Below, one piece after another: positions 19,120 to 28,154 of a DNA stretch of 64,000 bases. The stretch covers positions 4,674,001-4,738,000 of the forward strand of contig NZ_CP095376.1 in the NCBI RefSeq assembly GCF_023008405.1, given 5' to 3'. The first letter of the stretch is position 1, and each line of letters begins with the position of its first letter. Both the position numbers and the translations under genes were made by a program. Origin of the DNA: Amycolatopsis sp. FBCC-B4732. GTDB lineage: Bacteria > Actinomycetota > Actinomycetes > Mycobacteriales > Pseudonocardiaceae. The notes under the pieces are model-generated. The model worked only from the letters and a program-made list of their open reading frames with translations. It was not told where the DNA came from and did not search any database.

Positions 19120-20423
19120 ACCGGTGCGGGGGAAGGGTTCCGCACGCCCGCCAGTGTCACGCCGATCGCCGTCAGCCACAGGGCCGCCGCGATCGCGCCG
19201 ACCAGGTGCAGGCCGTCGAGGAACCCCTCCCCCGGCGTCCCCGCCACCGCGCCCAGCACCGCCACCCCGAGGGCGCCGCCCGCCTGGCGGGCCGTGTTGT
19301 TGACCCCGCTGGCCACCCCCGCCCGCCCGGGCGGGAGGCTGGACACCGCGGCCGTCACCACCGCCGTCGTCAGCAGGCCCATGCCCGTGCCGAGGCCCAG
19401 CAGCGTCGGCAGGAGGGCCGGGTAGCCGCTGTTTTCCCCGAGCAGCGCCAGGTTCGCCATCCCGAGCACCCCCAGCGCGAGCCCGGCGACCATCAGCGGC
19501 CGCGGGCCGAAACGGGCGGTCAGCCGGCCTGCGATCGGGGCCAGCACCGACAGCGGGCCGAACAACGGCAGCACCTCGAGCCCCGCCGTCAGCGGGGACG
19601 CGTGCCGCACGCCCTGCAGGTACAGCGTCAGCACCAGGATCGCGCCGATCCCGACGAAGTTCATCGCCGCCGCCACGAAGGTGGCGCTGAGCGTCCGCCT
19701 GACGACGTCCAGGGGCAGCATCGGGTCCGGTGACCGGCGCTCCACGGCCACGAACGCCGCCAGCGCGACGGCCGCCACCACCGCGGCCACCGCACTCCCG
19801 CCGATCACCGCGTACACGCCGGCGCCGAGGGCGGGCGCGGCGGTGGCGGCACCCGCCGGATCGAGCCGGCCGGGCGCGCGCTCTCCCCGCGGCACGAGCC
19901 GCCAGGTGGCGAAGGCCGCCGCGAGCACGATCGGGACGTTGAGCCAGAACACCGGCCGCCAGCCCGCCGCCGTCACGACCGCGCCACCCAGCACCGGGCC
20001 CGCCGCCAGCGCGAGCGCGGACACCCCGGCCCAGACACCGAGGGCGCGGGCCCGCTCGGCGCGTCCCGGGTGGGCGTTGGTGATGACGGCGAGCGTGCCG
20101 GGCAGCAGCAGCGCCGCGCCCAGCCCCTGGCCGGCGCGGGCCGCGACGAGCTCCGGGGCCGTGGCCGCGAGCCCGCACGCCACCGACGCCACGCCGAACA
20201 GCCCGAAGCCGGTCAGGACGATCCGGCGGTGGCCGACGACGTCGCCGAGCGCACCGCCGGTGAGCAGGAACGCGGCCAGGACGACGGTGTAGCCGTCGGC
20301 CACCCACTGCCGCGCGGCGAGATCCGCATGCAGGCCGGTGCCCAGGGTGGGCAGGGCGACGTTGACGACCGTGACGTCCAGCTGCACCAGGAACATCCCG
20401 GCGCACAAGGTGAACAGGAGCAT
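19116..20423 (-). CDS. MFS drug/proton antiporter (DHA2-like)
   Basis: This protein of 435 residues has 12-14 predicted membrane helices. The major facilitator motif A is GGALGDVVGHRRIVLTGFG, and FLVQLDVTVVNVALPTL in helix 1 is typical of the DHA2 multidrug group. It probably exports a toxic small molecule using the proton gradient. The start is ATG 20423 after GGAGGC. It is divergent from, and 64 bp away from, an ArsR-type regulator, which probably represses it. Confidence 0.9.
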   Translation of the reverse strand: MLLFTLCAGMFLVQLDVTVVNVALPTLGTGLHADLAARQWVADGYTVVLAAFLLTGGALGDVVGHRRIVLTGFGLFGVASVACGLAATAPELVAARAGQGLGAALLLPGTLAVITNAHPGRAERARALGVWAGVSALALAAGPVLGGAVVTAAGWRPVFWLNVPIVLAAAFATWRLVPRGERAPGRLDPAGAATAAPALGAGVYAVIGGSAVAAVVAAVALAAFVAVERRSPDPMLPLDVVRRTLSATFVAAAMNFVGIGAILVLTLYLQGVRHASPLTAGLEVLPLFGPLSVLAPIAGRLTARFGPRPLMVAGLALGVLGMANLALLGENSGYPALLPTLLGLGTGMGLLTTAVVTAAVSSLPPGRAGVASGVNNTARQAGGALGVAVLGAVAGTPGEGFLDGLHLVGAIAAALWLTAIGVTLAGVRNPSPAPV

Positions 20424-20487
20424 GCCTCCAGTGCACCGCGCGGACACTTCCGTCGCGGTGGAAGCGTGCCGGGGGCATCCTGGTGCC

Positions 20488-21234
20488 GTGGAAGGGGACG
20501 CCGACATCGCCCGCACCGCCGCGTTGTTCGCGGACCCGGCGCGGGTCCGGGTGCTGCTCGCGCTCGCCGACGGCCGGGCGCTGGCGGCGTCCGTGCTGGC
20601 CGCCGAGGCGCGGCTGTCCGCACCGGGGGTCAGCGCGCACCTGGCGAAGCTGCGGGCGGCGGGCCTGGTCGTCGCGGAGAAGTCGGGGCGCCACCGGTTC
20701 TACCGGCTGGCCGGGCCGGACCCGGCGGAGCTGCTGGAGACGCTGGCGCGGTTCTCGCCGTCCCAGCCGGTGACGTCGTTGCGCGAGGGCACGCGCGCGG
20801 CGGCGTTGCGGACGGCCCGGACGTGCTACGACCACCTGGCCGGCCGGCTCGGGGTCGCGGTGACGTCGGCGTTGCTGGCGCGGGGCGCGTTGGCGGGAGC
20901 CCCGGACACGCGACGGCGCGCGGGCGACCGGATTTCGGCTCCGCTGCGCGAACACCCGTACTCACTCGGCCCGGCGGCGGAGCCGGTGTTCGGTGAGCTG
21001 GGCATCGACCTGGCCGCGGCCTCGACCGGACGCCGGCCGCTGCTGAAGTTCTGCCTGGACTGGAGCGAGCAACGCCACCACCTGGCGGGCGCCCTGGGCG
21101 CGGCGGTGGCGACGCGGTTCACGGAAGCGGGCTGGGTCCGACGGCGTGCGGAAGCCCATAGAGCGATCCGGCTCACACCGGAAGGGGCGCGGGCGCTGGC
21201 GGTCCACTTGGGACTGGCCGGTCTGGCGGCTTAG
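20488..21234 (+). CDS. ArsR-type winged-helix regulator of the divergent MFS gene
   Basis: This protein of 248 residues has a helix-turn-helix in its first 85 (ASVLAAEARLSAPGVSAHLA). The C-terminal half shares TARTCYDHLAG and CLDWSEQRHHLAGALG with the regulator at 8.6 kb. The chosen start is GTG 20488, with ARTAALFADPARVRVL close behind as is usual for ArsR proteins. An ATG at 20422 would overlap the divergent MFS start and adds residues with no similarity. Its last codons and stop lie in the first unit of the tandem spacer array downstream. Confidence 0.87.
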   Translation: MEGDADIARTAALFADPARVRVLLALADGRALAASVLAAEARLSAPGVSAHLAKLRAAGLVVAEKSGRHRFYRLAGPDPAELLETLARFSPSQPVTSLREGTRAAALRTARTCYDHLAGRLGVAVTSALLARGALAGAPDTRRRAGDRISAPLREHPYSLGPAAEPVFGELGIDLAAASTGRRPLLKFCLDWSEQRHHLAGALGAAVATRFTEAGWVRRRAEAHRAIRLTPEGARALAVHLGLAGLAA

Positions 21235-21632
21235 CGGTAGGCGGCCACCAGGGTCGCGCAGCGGGGCCAGGTCCGGGGCTGGCCCGGCCTGGCGGGTTAG
21301 CGGTGGGCCACCAGGACCGCGCAGCGGGGCCAGGTCCGGCCCACCTGGCGGCCTAACGATGGGCGGCCACCAAGATCGCGCAGCACGTGCAGGCCCAGGC
21401 CCAGGCCCACAGGACCGGCCCGACTGGCGGCCTAACGGTGCGCGGCCACCAATCCGGGGCCGGCCCGGCCTGTCGGCTTAGCGGTGAGCGGCCACCAAGA
21501 TCGCGCAGCGCATGCAGGCCCAGGCCCACGGGACCGCCCAACCTCGCGGCTAACGGTGAGCGGCCACCAAGATCGCGCAGCGCATGCAGGCCCAGGCCCA
21601 GGCCCACGAGACCGCCCAACCTCGCGGCCTAA
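21231..21632. repeat. Tandem array of bidirectional stop-codon spacers
   Basis: This stretch between two convergent genes holds seven copies of a box reading CTGGCGGYYTAACGGTG or close variants, each followed by GCGGCCACCA and mostly GATCGCGCAGCG. The YTAR cores begin at 21231, 21297, 21353, 21432, 21478, 21550 and 21629. Each core stops translation on both strands. The first is the end of the ArsR gene and the last the end of the membrane-protein gene. Intervals range from 46 to 79 bp. The last two full units are nearly identical and differ by one 6-bp GGCCCA insertion. Confidence 0.9.
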
Positions 21633-22210
21633 CGGTGCGCGGCCACCAGGGTCGCGTCCGGGGCGCAGCGGCCGCACGGGGTGAAGCCGAGCTGGCGGGC
21701 CTCGCCGATGCCGATCGGGATCAGTTCGCGCCGGCCGAGCCACGGGCAGGCCCTCAAGTGGTAGCGCGGGTGCTCGTCGACGACCACGACCTCGTCCTCG
21801 AGGTCCGCCAGGAGCGCGATGTCGGCGGCCGGGGTCTTCTCCTCGTCCGGTTCCGCGTCCTCGTCCTCCGCGGGTTCCTCCGCGGCGACGGGTTCGGGTT
21901 CAGGCGAGGGCTCGGGCGTGTCGGCCGGGTCGCCCAGCTCGCCGGCCTTCGGGATCAGCGTCGTCTGCTCCTCGGCCGGCTCGGGTTCCGGCGCCGGCTC
22001 GGGTTCCGCTTCGGGCGCGGGCTCGGCAGGCTCCGGAGCCGACGCGGCCGAAGCACGGCGACGGCGGCGCAGCCAGTCGGCCACCAGGAGCAGGCCCGCC
22101 AGTACCGACAGGCCGATGGAAACCCACGCCCACAGCGAAGAAGCGGTGATCAGCGCGGTGACGAGCAACCCCAGAGCCGCCAGTACCAGTACCAGCACGA
22201 TGTAAAGCAC
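21629..22210 (-). CDS. Membrane protein with acidic linker and Ada-like Cys motif
   Basis: This 193-residue protein has two N-terminal membrane helices (about residues 2-45), a Pro/Glu-rich linker (about 52-125), and a C-terminal module. The module has the pattern YHLRACPWLGRR, then IGEARQLGFTPCGRC, like the small Cys-containing domain of Ada. In actinobacteria such proteins recur next to the division genes. It lies one gene downstream of wag31 but has its own start, with a terminator between. Metal binding by the three cysteines and a role at the membrane are inferences. Confidence 0.8.
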   Translation of the reverse strand: MLYIVLVLVLAALGLLVTALITASSLWAWVSIGLSVLAGLLLVADWLRRRRRASAASAPEPAEPAPEAEPEPAPEPEPAEEQTTLIPKAGELGDPADTPEPSPEPEPVAAEEPAEDEDAEPDEEKTPAADIALLADLEDEVVVVDEHPRYHLRACPWLGRRELIPIGIGEARQLGFTPCGRCAPDATLVAAHR

Positions 22211-22288
22211 GCTGCATTAGAGCACGAACCGGGCAAGATCGGCCTGCGACCCACCCACGTGCCGTACCGGATCGACTCCGAACCGTGG

Positions 22289-22320
22289 CCTACCCCGCCG
22301 GCTCGTGCCGGCGGGGTAGG
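22289..22320 (-). terminator. Terminator of wag31
   Basis: A perfect 14-bp stem (CCTACCCCGCCGGC and its complement) with a TCGT loop lies 13 bp past the wag31 stop. There is no T-tract. Confidence 0.9.
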
Positions 22321-22333
22321 TCCGGAAGGAAAA

Positions 22334-23182
22334 TCAGCCGGCTTCGGCGCGGGGGCCGAACGAGTAGCCCTGGCCGCCGCTGGACGAGCCGGACGACTGG
22401 CCGGAGCCCGACGAGGCCGACGCGGGCGCGGCGGAACCGCGGTCGTCGAGCTCGCGCAGCTGGGACTCGAGGAACCCGCGCAGCCTCGTGCGGTACTCCC
22501 GCTCGATCGTGCGCAGCTCTTCGATCTTCTTGCCCAGCCCGCTCTTCTCCGAGTTGAGGCTGTTCATCGTCTCGGTGTACTTGCGCTGCGACTCGCGCTC
22601 GAGCGTCGTCGCCTTGTCGCGCGCCTGGCGCTCCAGCGTCTCGGCCCGGGTCCGCGCGTCGTTCAGCATCGTGTCGACGCGCGTGCGCGCCTCGTTGACC
22701 ATCGAGTCGGACTTCGCCCGAGCGTCCGAGAGCAGCTGCTCGGACTTGGTGCGGGCCTCGGCCAGCATCCCGTCGGACTCGGTCTTCGCCTCGGCGGTCA
22801 GCCGGTCGGCCATCTCCTGGGCGAGGCCCAGGACCTTGGCCGCCTGCACGTTCGGCTCCGTGCTGTCGCCGACCATCGAGTGCGCCTGGGTCTGCTCCAT
22901 GGCGGACTGCGGCGGCGGCACCGGCGCCAGCCGGCGCGACGGCTCTTCACGCATCGGGGGCTGTGCAGATTTGGCACTGTCGAGCTCGCTTCGAGTCGAC
23001 TCGAGCTCGGAGTCGAGCTGTTCCATCTGCTGGCGCAGCTCGTTGTTGTCTTCGATCAAGCGGGCCAGCTCGGTCTCCACCAGGTCGAGGAACGCGTCCA
23101 CCTCGTCCTCGTTGTAGCCCCTCTTGCCGATGGGCGGCTTGCTGAACGCAACGTTATGCACGTCAGCGGGGGTCAACGACAT
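22334..23182 (-). CDS. wag31: DivIVA-family polar growth protein Wag31
   Basis: This 282-residue cytoplasmic coiled-coil protein marks cell poles and organises tip growth in actinobacteria. The conserved DivIVA N-terminus is present ([19 protein letters not shown], then [12 protein letters not shown]), with the membrane-binding region within the first 25 residues. A coiled coil covers about 30-70, followed by a Pro/Ala linker and a long second coiled coil (about 110-240). The Ser/Gly-rich tail is typical. It is the last gene of the ftsZ-pgeF-yggS-sepF-yggT-wag31 series and ends at a strong hairpin. Confidence 0.96.
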   Translation of the reverse strand: MSLTPADVHNVAFSKPPIGKRGYNEDEVDAFLDLVETELARLIEDNNELRQQMEQLDSELESTRSELDSAKSAQPPMREEPSRRLAPVPPPQSAMEQTQAHSMVGDSTEPNVQAAKVLGLAQEMADRLTAEAKTESDGMLAEARTKSEQLLSDARAKSDSMVNEARTRVDTMLNDARTRAETLERQARDKATTLERESQRKYTETMNSLNSEKSGLGKKIEELRTIEREYRTRLRGFLESQLRELDDRGSAAPASASSGSGQSSGSSSGGQGYSFGPRAEAG

Positions 23183-23234
23183 CAGATCACCTCACGCACT
23201 CCATGGCCTGCAGGGTCCACCCAAGTTTCCCCGA

Positions 23235-23519
23235 TCAACTTGGAGTCGCCAGTTGCATCGCGAAGAACACAACCAACAGCAGCACCATAATCGACAAGTC
23301 CAGTCCGACGCCGCCGATCCGGACCATCGGAATGATCCTTCTGAACAACCGGACCGGCGGGTCCGTCACTGTGTAGATGGTCTCGAGCGTCACCGCAACC
23401 CCTCCGGCCGGATGCCACTCACGCGCGAACGTCCGGACGAGTTCGACCACGATCCGCGCCGTCAGCAGCAGCCAAAAGGCGAACAGCACGTACCAGACGA
23501 CCAGCCACACAGCTTCCAC
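23235..23519 (-). CDS. YggT-family membrane protein
   Basis: This protein of 94 residues has two membrane helices (about 4-27 and 70-90) around the conserved YggT segment ETIYTVTDPPVRLFRRIIP. The gene sits between sepF and wag31, its usual place in actinobacteria and many Gram-positives. The molecular role is unknown; a link to division or envelope assembly is inferred from conserved context. Confidence 0.92.
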   Translation of the reverse strand: MEAVWLVVWYVLFAFWLLLTARIVVELVRTFAREWHPAGGVAVTLETIYTVTDPPVRLFRRIIPMVRIGGVGLDLSIMVLLLVVFFAMQLATPS

Positions 23520-23625
23520 ATGCCTACTCTAACCAGGCGTCCGGCCATAAGACGCAGTCAAGGGGGTCGACGCCGCATCGAGTCGACAAAATCACGTCTG
23601 CTTGCGCTCAGCGGTCCGCGCGACT

Positions 23626-24225
23626 TCAGCCCCGCAAAAACAATCCCCCTTCGGCGATCCGCCGACGGTCTTCGGCGGTCACGTCCACATCGGGCGGTGA
23701 GAGAAGGAACACCTTGTTGGTGACCTTGTCCATCGACCCGCGGAGCGCGAACGCCAGCCCGGCCGCGAAGTCCACGAGGCGCTTCGCGTCCGCGTTCTCC
23801 ATCTCGGTGAGGTTCATGATCACCGGGATGCCCTCGCGGTAGTGCTCCCCGATCGCCCGCGCCTCCGCGTAGCTCGTCGGGTGCAGTGTCGTGATCCGGC
23901 TCAACGGGTCACGCACCGGCTGGCGCACGACCGGCTCTGTGACCGGCCGGAGCCGTGCCACGGGTTCCGGCTGCCGGTCGATCGCGAGCGCGCCGTGGAC
24001 GGCCGGCTCCGAGCTGGGCACGGAGCGTGACCTGCTGCGGCTGACGGGCTCGTCGTACGTGTCGTCGACGTCGCGGTACCGTGAGCGGGACGACCGGGGA
24101 GCCGGCTCCTCGTAGGAGTCGTACTCGTCGTCGTAACCGCGCCGGTAATCGTCCTCGGCGTCGTAGCCATCGTCGTCAGCGGGCACCATCCCGAAGTAGG
24201 CCTTCAGCTTCTGCAGCGCGCTCAT
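23626..24225 (-). CDS. sepF: Cell division protein SepF
   Basis: This 199-residue protein anchors FtsZ filaments to the membrane. It has an N-terminal amphipathic segment ([14 protein letters not shown]), an acidic then Arg/Ser-rich linker (about 20-105), and the C-terminal SepF domain ([20 protein letters not shown], then [17 protein letters not shown]). In actinobacteria lacking FtsA, SepF is the main membrane tether; FtsZ here ends in the matching VDVPPFMRR tail. The start is ATG 24225 after GGGAGAGG. Confidence 0.96.
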   Translation of the reverse strand: MSALQKLKAYFGMVPADDDGYDAEDDYRRGYDDEYDSYEEPAPRSSRSRYRDVDDTYDEPVSRSRSRSVPSSEPAVHGALAIDRQPEPVARLRPVTEPVVRQPVRDPLSRITTLHPTSYAEARAIGEHYREGIPVIMNLTEMENADAKRLVDFAAGLAFALRGSMDKVTNKVFLLSPPDVDVTAEDRRRIAEGGLFLRG

Positions 24226-24322
24226 GCCTCTCCCTAGCCCTAGCCGCTCCCGCACCAACGATTCTCCACGCCGTCAGTGCCCCGCGCGGACGGCCACTAA
24301 ACGTGACGGCCGTGCGAGCTCC

Positions 24323-25051
24323 CTACGGCGAGGCTAAACCGCGTCCACCGAGCAACGCGGTTCCGACACGCACAGAGGTTGAGCCGTGCGTGATCGCCTG
24401 TTCGAGATCATGGCTCATCCCGGCGGACACCGTTGCGGCATTCGGGTGATCTTTGCGGAGCGCCTCACCCGCGCGAGCGAGACGTTCGAAGGCGGCGGCG
24501 GGGTCGGCGCCGAGCGGCGCGACGGCCATCAGCCCGCGAAGCCGCAGCTCATCCATGTGGGTGACATGCTCGGCGAGCGCACCGAGCTCGCCGAGGGGGC
24601 AGCCGCCGCGCGCGGGGTCGTCGTCGAGGCTGGCCTGGAGCAGCACGTCGAGGGGTTCGTCACGTATCTGCGCGTCCCGGGCCGCACGCACCGCCTTCGC
24701 GAGCGCGTCGGCGAGCCGCGCCGAATCGAGGGACTGCACTTCGTGCGCCCAGGCGACCACGGACCGTGCCTTGTTGCGCTGCAGCCGGCCGACCATGTGC
24801 CAGCGCAGGCGGGCCCCGGGCCGCAGCTCGGCGACTTCGAGCGTCTTCGGCCCGGCGTCCTGGTCGCGGTTCTCGCCGAGGTCGGTGACGCCGAGGTCGG
24901 CGAGCAGCGCGGCGTCCGACGCCGGGAAGGTCTTGGTGACGGCGATCAGCTTCACCTCGTCGCGGGCGCGCCCGGCGGCGCGGCAGGCGGCGGCGATCCG
25001 CGCTTCGACCTCGGCGAGGTTCCCGGCCAGCTCGGCCTTGCGGTCGGTCAC
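24323..25051 (-). CDS. yggS: PLP homeostasis protein (YggS/PLPBP family)
   Basis: This protein of 242 residues is a single TIM-barrel PLP-binding protein of the alanine-racemase N-domain type. The lysine-bearing strand is LIAVTKTFP, and the phosphate-binding end has MSHDLEQAITHGSTSVRVG. It is thought to keep free PLP at safe levels and has no known enzyme activity. GENRDQDAGPK replaces the more common GENYVQE-type sequence. The GTG start at 25051 overlaps the pgeF stop as GTGA. It is part of the ftsZ cluster. Confidence 0.94.
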   Translation of the reverse strand: MTDRKAELAGNLAEVEARIAAACRAAGRARDEVKLIAVTKTFPASDAALLADLGVTDLGENRDQDAGPKTLEVAELRPGARLRWHMVGRLQRNKARSVVAWAHEVQSLDSARLADALAKAVRAARDAQIRDEPLDVLLQASLDDDPARGGCPLGELGALAEHVTHMDELRLRGLMAVAPLGADPAAAFERLARAGEALRKDHPNAATVSAGMSHDLEQAITHGSTSVRVGTALLGGRGLASP

Positions 25052-25752
25052 GCTTCGACCCAGGTGATGCCGGCGATCCGCCCGGTCGTCCCGTCGCGGC
25101 GGTAGCTGAACAGCGTCTTGTCCTCGTTCGTGCACCGCGGGTCGACGCCGATCTTGCCGACGCCGAGGTCGGCGAGCTGGCGCCAGAGACCGGCCCGCAG
25201 GTCGAGCCCGGGCGTGCCCTTGCGGGTCTTGCAGGCGCTGCCGGGGACGTGCTTCTCGACGTCGGCGGCCATTTCCGCGGGGACCTCGTAGCAGTCGCCG
25301 CAGATGGCCGGGCCGAGCAGCGCTTCGATCCGGTGCGGCTCGGCGCCCGCTTCGCGCATCGCGGCCACGGCGGCCGGGACGACGCCGACGCGCGTGCCCA
25401 CGCGGCCCGCGTGCACCGCCGAGACCACGCCGGCCTCGGCGTCGGCCAGCAGGATCGGCACGCAGTCGGCGACCAGCACCACGAGCGCGACGCCCGGCGT
25501 CGCGGTCACCAGCGCGTCGGTCGCTTCGGCGGCGCCGGTCTCGGTGCCGTCCACAGTGGTCGCCGTGCGGCCGTGGACCTGCTCCATCCAGGCCAGCTTG
25601 TCCTCGGCCAGGCCCAGCTCGGCCGCGAGGCGCTCGCGGTTGGCGTAGACGTCGCCCTCGTCGTCGCCGACGTGGTCCCCCAGGTTGAAGGTGTCGTACG
25701 GCGGCCGCGACGCGCCGCCCGCCCTGGTCGTCACCACTCGCCGTACCCGCAT
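25048..25752 (-). CDS. pgeF: Peptidoglycan editing factor PgeF (YfiH, laccase-domain protein)
   Basis: This protein of 234 residues belongs to the DUF152/laccase-domain family. Metal and active-site motifs are visible: ADCVPILL, VHAGRVG (usually HAGWRG) and GPAICGDCYEV. In E. coli the homologue removes wrongly incorporated L-Ser muropeptide precursors; older names call it polyphenol oxidase. The gene follows ftsZ, as in mycobacteria. The His motif VHAGRVG lacks the usual Trp, a small deviation. It is coupled to yggS by a GTGA overlap. Confidence 0.92.
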   Translation of the reverse strand: MRVRRVVTTRAGGASRPPYDTFNLGDHVGDDEGDVYANRERLAAELGLAEDKLAWMEQVHGRTATTVDGTETGAAEATDALVTATPGVALVVLVADCVPILLADAEAGVVSAVHAGRVGTRVGVVPAAVAAMREAGAEPHRIEALLGPAICGDCYEVPAEMAADVEKHVPGSACKTRKGTPGLDLRAGLWRQLADLGVGKIGVDPRCTNEDKTLFSYRRDGTTGRIAGITWVEA

Positions 25753-25773
25753 GTCCCCATCCTCCCAAACGCC

Positions 25774-25820
25774 GTGAAGGCCACCTCCAGGAACTACGAG
25801 TTCCCCGAGGTGGCCTTCAC
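25774..25820 (-). terminator. Double-stem inverted repeat after ftsZ
   Basis: Perfect 14-bp arms, GTGAAGGCCACCTC (25774-25787) and its complement (25807-25820), enclose a loop that itself pairs as GGAACT, ACG, AGTTCC. It starts 14 bp past the ftsZ stop and ends 21 bp before the pgeF start. Position suggests termination or RNA processing between ftsZ and pgeF. Confidence 0.8.
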
Positions 25821-25834
25821 GAACAGCAGCTGAC

Positions 25835-27142
25835 CTAGCGCCGCATGAACGGCGGGACGTCGACCTCGTCGTCCGACGGGTCGTCGTGGACCGGCATCGC
25901 GCGCCCGGGCAGGCTGCCCTGGGTCGAGTTGGAGCCGATCGGCGAGTAGCCGCGCGAGCCGCCGCCGGGCTGCGGGAGACCGCCGGACGGCTGTCCGCCG
26001 GTCGCCGACGGCAGCGGCGAGTGCGAGCGCGGCGGTGCCACCGGGTAGCCGGAGCTGCCCGTGGACGGCACCGGGGTGGCCCCCGACGACGGGGACGGCG
26101 GGTTCGACACCTGGCCGGCCGAGGCCGACGCGGTCGTCGACGACTGGCGCGAGCCGGAGCCGAAGGTCGACGGGTCGAGCTTCTTGTGCGTCGGCGCGCC
26201 GGCGTCGAACCCGGCCGCGATCACCGTGACGCGGACCTCGTCGCCGAGGGAGTCGTCGATGATCGTGCCGAAGATGATGTTGGCGTCGGGGTGCGCCGAC
26301 TCCTGCACCAGCGAGGCGGCCTCGTTGATCTCGAACAGGCCCAGGTCCGAACCACCCGCGATCGAAAGCAGCGCGCCGTGCGCACCGTCCATGGAGGCCT
26401 CGAGGAGCGGCGAGTTGATCGCCTTCTCGGCCGCCTGGATGGCCCTGCCTTCACCGCGTGCGGACCCTATTCCCATCAACGCCGAGCCCGCGCCGGACAT
26501 CACGCTCTTGACGTCGGCGAAGTCGAGGTTGATCAGGCCCGGGGTGGTGATCAGGTCGGTGATGCCCTGGACACCGGACAGCAGCACCTCGTCCGCGGAG
26601 CGGAACGCGTCCATCAGCGAGACACCGATGTCGCCGAGCTGCAGGAGCCGGTCGTTGGGGATCACGATGAGGGTGTCGCACTCGTTGCGCAGCGACTGGA
26701 TGCCGTCCTCGGCCTGCTTGCCGCGGCGCTTGCCCTCGAAGGTGAACGGGCGGGTCACGACGCCGATGGTCAGCGCGCCCAGCTTGCGGGCGATCTGCGC
26801 CACGACCGGGGCGCCACCGGTGCCGGTGCCACCGCCTTCGCCGGCCGTCACGAACACCATGTCGGCGCCCTTGATGACCTCTTCGATCTCTTCACGGTGG
26901 TCTTCGGCGGCCTTCTGGCCGACCTCGGGGGCGGCACCCGCGCCGAGGCCCCGGGTGAGTTCGCGGCCGATGTCGAGCTTGACGTCGGCGTCGGACATGA
27001 GCAGTGCCTGGGCGTCGGTGTTCACCGCGATGAACTCGACACCCTTGAGGCCGACCTCGATCATGCGGTTCACGGCGTTCACGCCGCCACCGCCGATGCC
27101 GACCACCTTGATCACCGCAAGGTAGTTGTGCGGGGGCGTCAT
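25835..27142 (-). CDS. ftsZ: Cell division GTPase FtsZ
   Basis: This 435-residue tubulin homologue polymerises into the division ring. The tubulin signature [10 protein letters not shown] is at 103-112, the T7 synergy region contains [11 protein letters not shown], and the C-terminal peptide [12 protein letters not shown] binds SepF and other partners. The long Ser/Pro/Gly linker before it is typical of actinobacteria. The start is ATG 27142. Upstream on the same strand lies an anti-sigma gene, not ftsQ as is usual. A TTGACA box about 90 bp upstream suggests its own promoter. Confidence 0.98.
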   Translation of the reverse strand: MTPPHNYLAVIKVVGIGGGGVNAVNRMIEVGLKGVEFIAVNTDAQALLMSDADVKLDIGRELTRGLGAGAAPEVGQKAAEDHREEIEEVIKGADMVFVTAGEGGGTGTGGAPVVAQIARKLGALTIGVVTRPFTFEGKRRGKQAEDGIQSLRNECDTLIVIPNDRLLQLGDIGVSLMDAFRSADEVLLSGVQGITDLITTPGLINLDFADVKSVMSGAGSALMGIGSARGEGRAIQAAEKAINSPLLEASMDGAHGALLSIAGGSDLGLFEINEAASLVQESAHPDANIIFGTIIDDSLGDEVRVTVIAAGFDAGAPTHKKLDPSTFGSGSRQSSTTASASAGQVSNPPSPSSGATPVPSTGSSGYPVAPPRSHSPLPSATGGQPSGGLPQPGGGSRGYSPIGSNSTQGSLPGRAMPVHDDPSDDEVDVPPFMRR

Positions 27143-27383
27143 CGAAGTCCGCCTTCCTGATCGTTGTGCCCGTACAGCCCGCCGGCGGTGATCGACTCTC
27201 AACCTCAACCGCAGATCGAGAGTTATGTCAACTGCCGACGTTAGGCAGGACGGTAGGCACCAGGCAGGCTCTAATCCAGTAGGCACGCCGTGTGTCGCAA
27301 AGGTGTCTTGCCACAACACGTTCGAGCGCGCAAGAGCGAGGAGCCGCGTTCACCGCTCCGGCCCCGTCTGCTATGGCCCGCGA

Positions 27384-28154
27384 TCAGGCCGGGACGGGCA
27401 TGCTCATGAGCACGTCGGTGGGCGCCCCGCTGGGCGATCCGCCGGCCTGCTCGACGCTCACCGCGAGGTGGTCGGCGTTCCCGACGCCCTCGGCCACGAC
27501 CAGGCCACCGTCGTCGGATGTGGCGAGCACACCCGCCGAGCGCGGCGCGCCCGCACCGGTGATCAGCCAGGCCTCGTAGACCTTCCCGCCCGCCTGCGCC
27601 GGCAGCCCGGCGTCCATCACCATCACGCGGTTCAGCGACTTCGACAGGACGACCGTCACGCCGCCGCCGGTGGGCGCCTCGCCGTGCGCTGTCTTCGCGT
27701 CCGGGGCCGCGAGCAGCGCGGCGACCGGCGCGTACCGGTCCTTCGCCTGGTCGAGCTGGGACTGCGCGGACTGCAGCTCCTGCTGCTGGGTCAGCGCGAT
27801 CCCGCCGAACACGCCCCCCGCGGCGAGCCCGACGACGGCGGCCGCGGCCGCCACGAGGACCGCCCAGCGCGGGGCCCGCGCCGACCGCCGGTGCCGGTCC
27901 GGCGAGCCGGGCCGCGTCCGCGGCGGCAGCTGGCGGGTGGCGTGCATGGCGGTGAGGACGCGGTCCTTGAACTCCGGCGGCGGCTCTTCGGCCATCGCCG
28001 CGCCGAGGCGGGCCGCGGTCGCGCGCAGTTCGGCGACCTCCTGGGCGCACGACTCGCACTGTTCGAGGTGGCGGGAGAACTCCGCCCGCTCGATGTCGGA
28101 CACCGCGTCGAGCGCGAACGCGCCCGCCAGGGTGTGCATCTCCGGCGTGCTCAA
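27384..28154 (-). CDS. rskA: Anti-sigma-K factor (RskA family)
   Basis: This membrane anti-sigma factor of 256 residues holds the ECF sigma factor encoded just upstream. The N-terminal cytoplasmic part has a zinc-binding ZAS pattern, H29, C33 and C36 (HLEQCESC). One membrane helix covers 96-121, and the extracytoplasmic RskA domain is rich in Ala, Val and Gly. The TTG start at 28154 overlaps the sigma stop as TTGA; ATG 28139 is possible. RskA proteins are usually released by regulated proteolysis; the presence of the ZAS motif suggests redox sensitivity as well. Confidence 0.92.
   Translation of the reverse strand: MSTPEMHTLAGAFALDAVSDIERAEFSRHLEQCESCAQEVAELRATAARLGAAMAEEPPPEFKDRVLTAMHATRQLPPRTRPGSPDRHRRSARAPRWAVLVAAAAAVVGLAAGGVFGGIALTQQQELQSAQSQLDQAKDRYAPVAALLAAPDAKTAHGEAPTGGGVTVVLSKSLNRVMVMDAGLPAQAGGKVYEAWLITGAGAPRSAGVLATSDDGGLVVAEGVGNADHLAVSVEQAGGSPSGAPTDVLMSMPVPA

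Noticed and set aside
20422..20487. Earlier ATG start of the second ArsR gene
   Set aside because: It would overlap the divergent MFS start codon and adds residues unlike any ArsR N-terminus.
16288..20955. Minus-strand open frame of 1555 codons
   Set aside because: It is antisense to the TPR gene for most of its length; such frames are common at this GC content.
21231..21632. Replication origin or CRISPR array
   Set aside because: No DnaA boxes or unique spacers were seen; the array is GC-rich and irregular in spacing.
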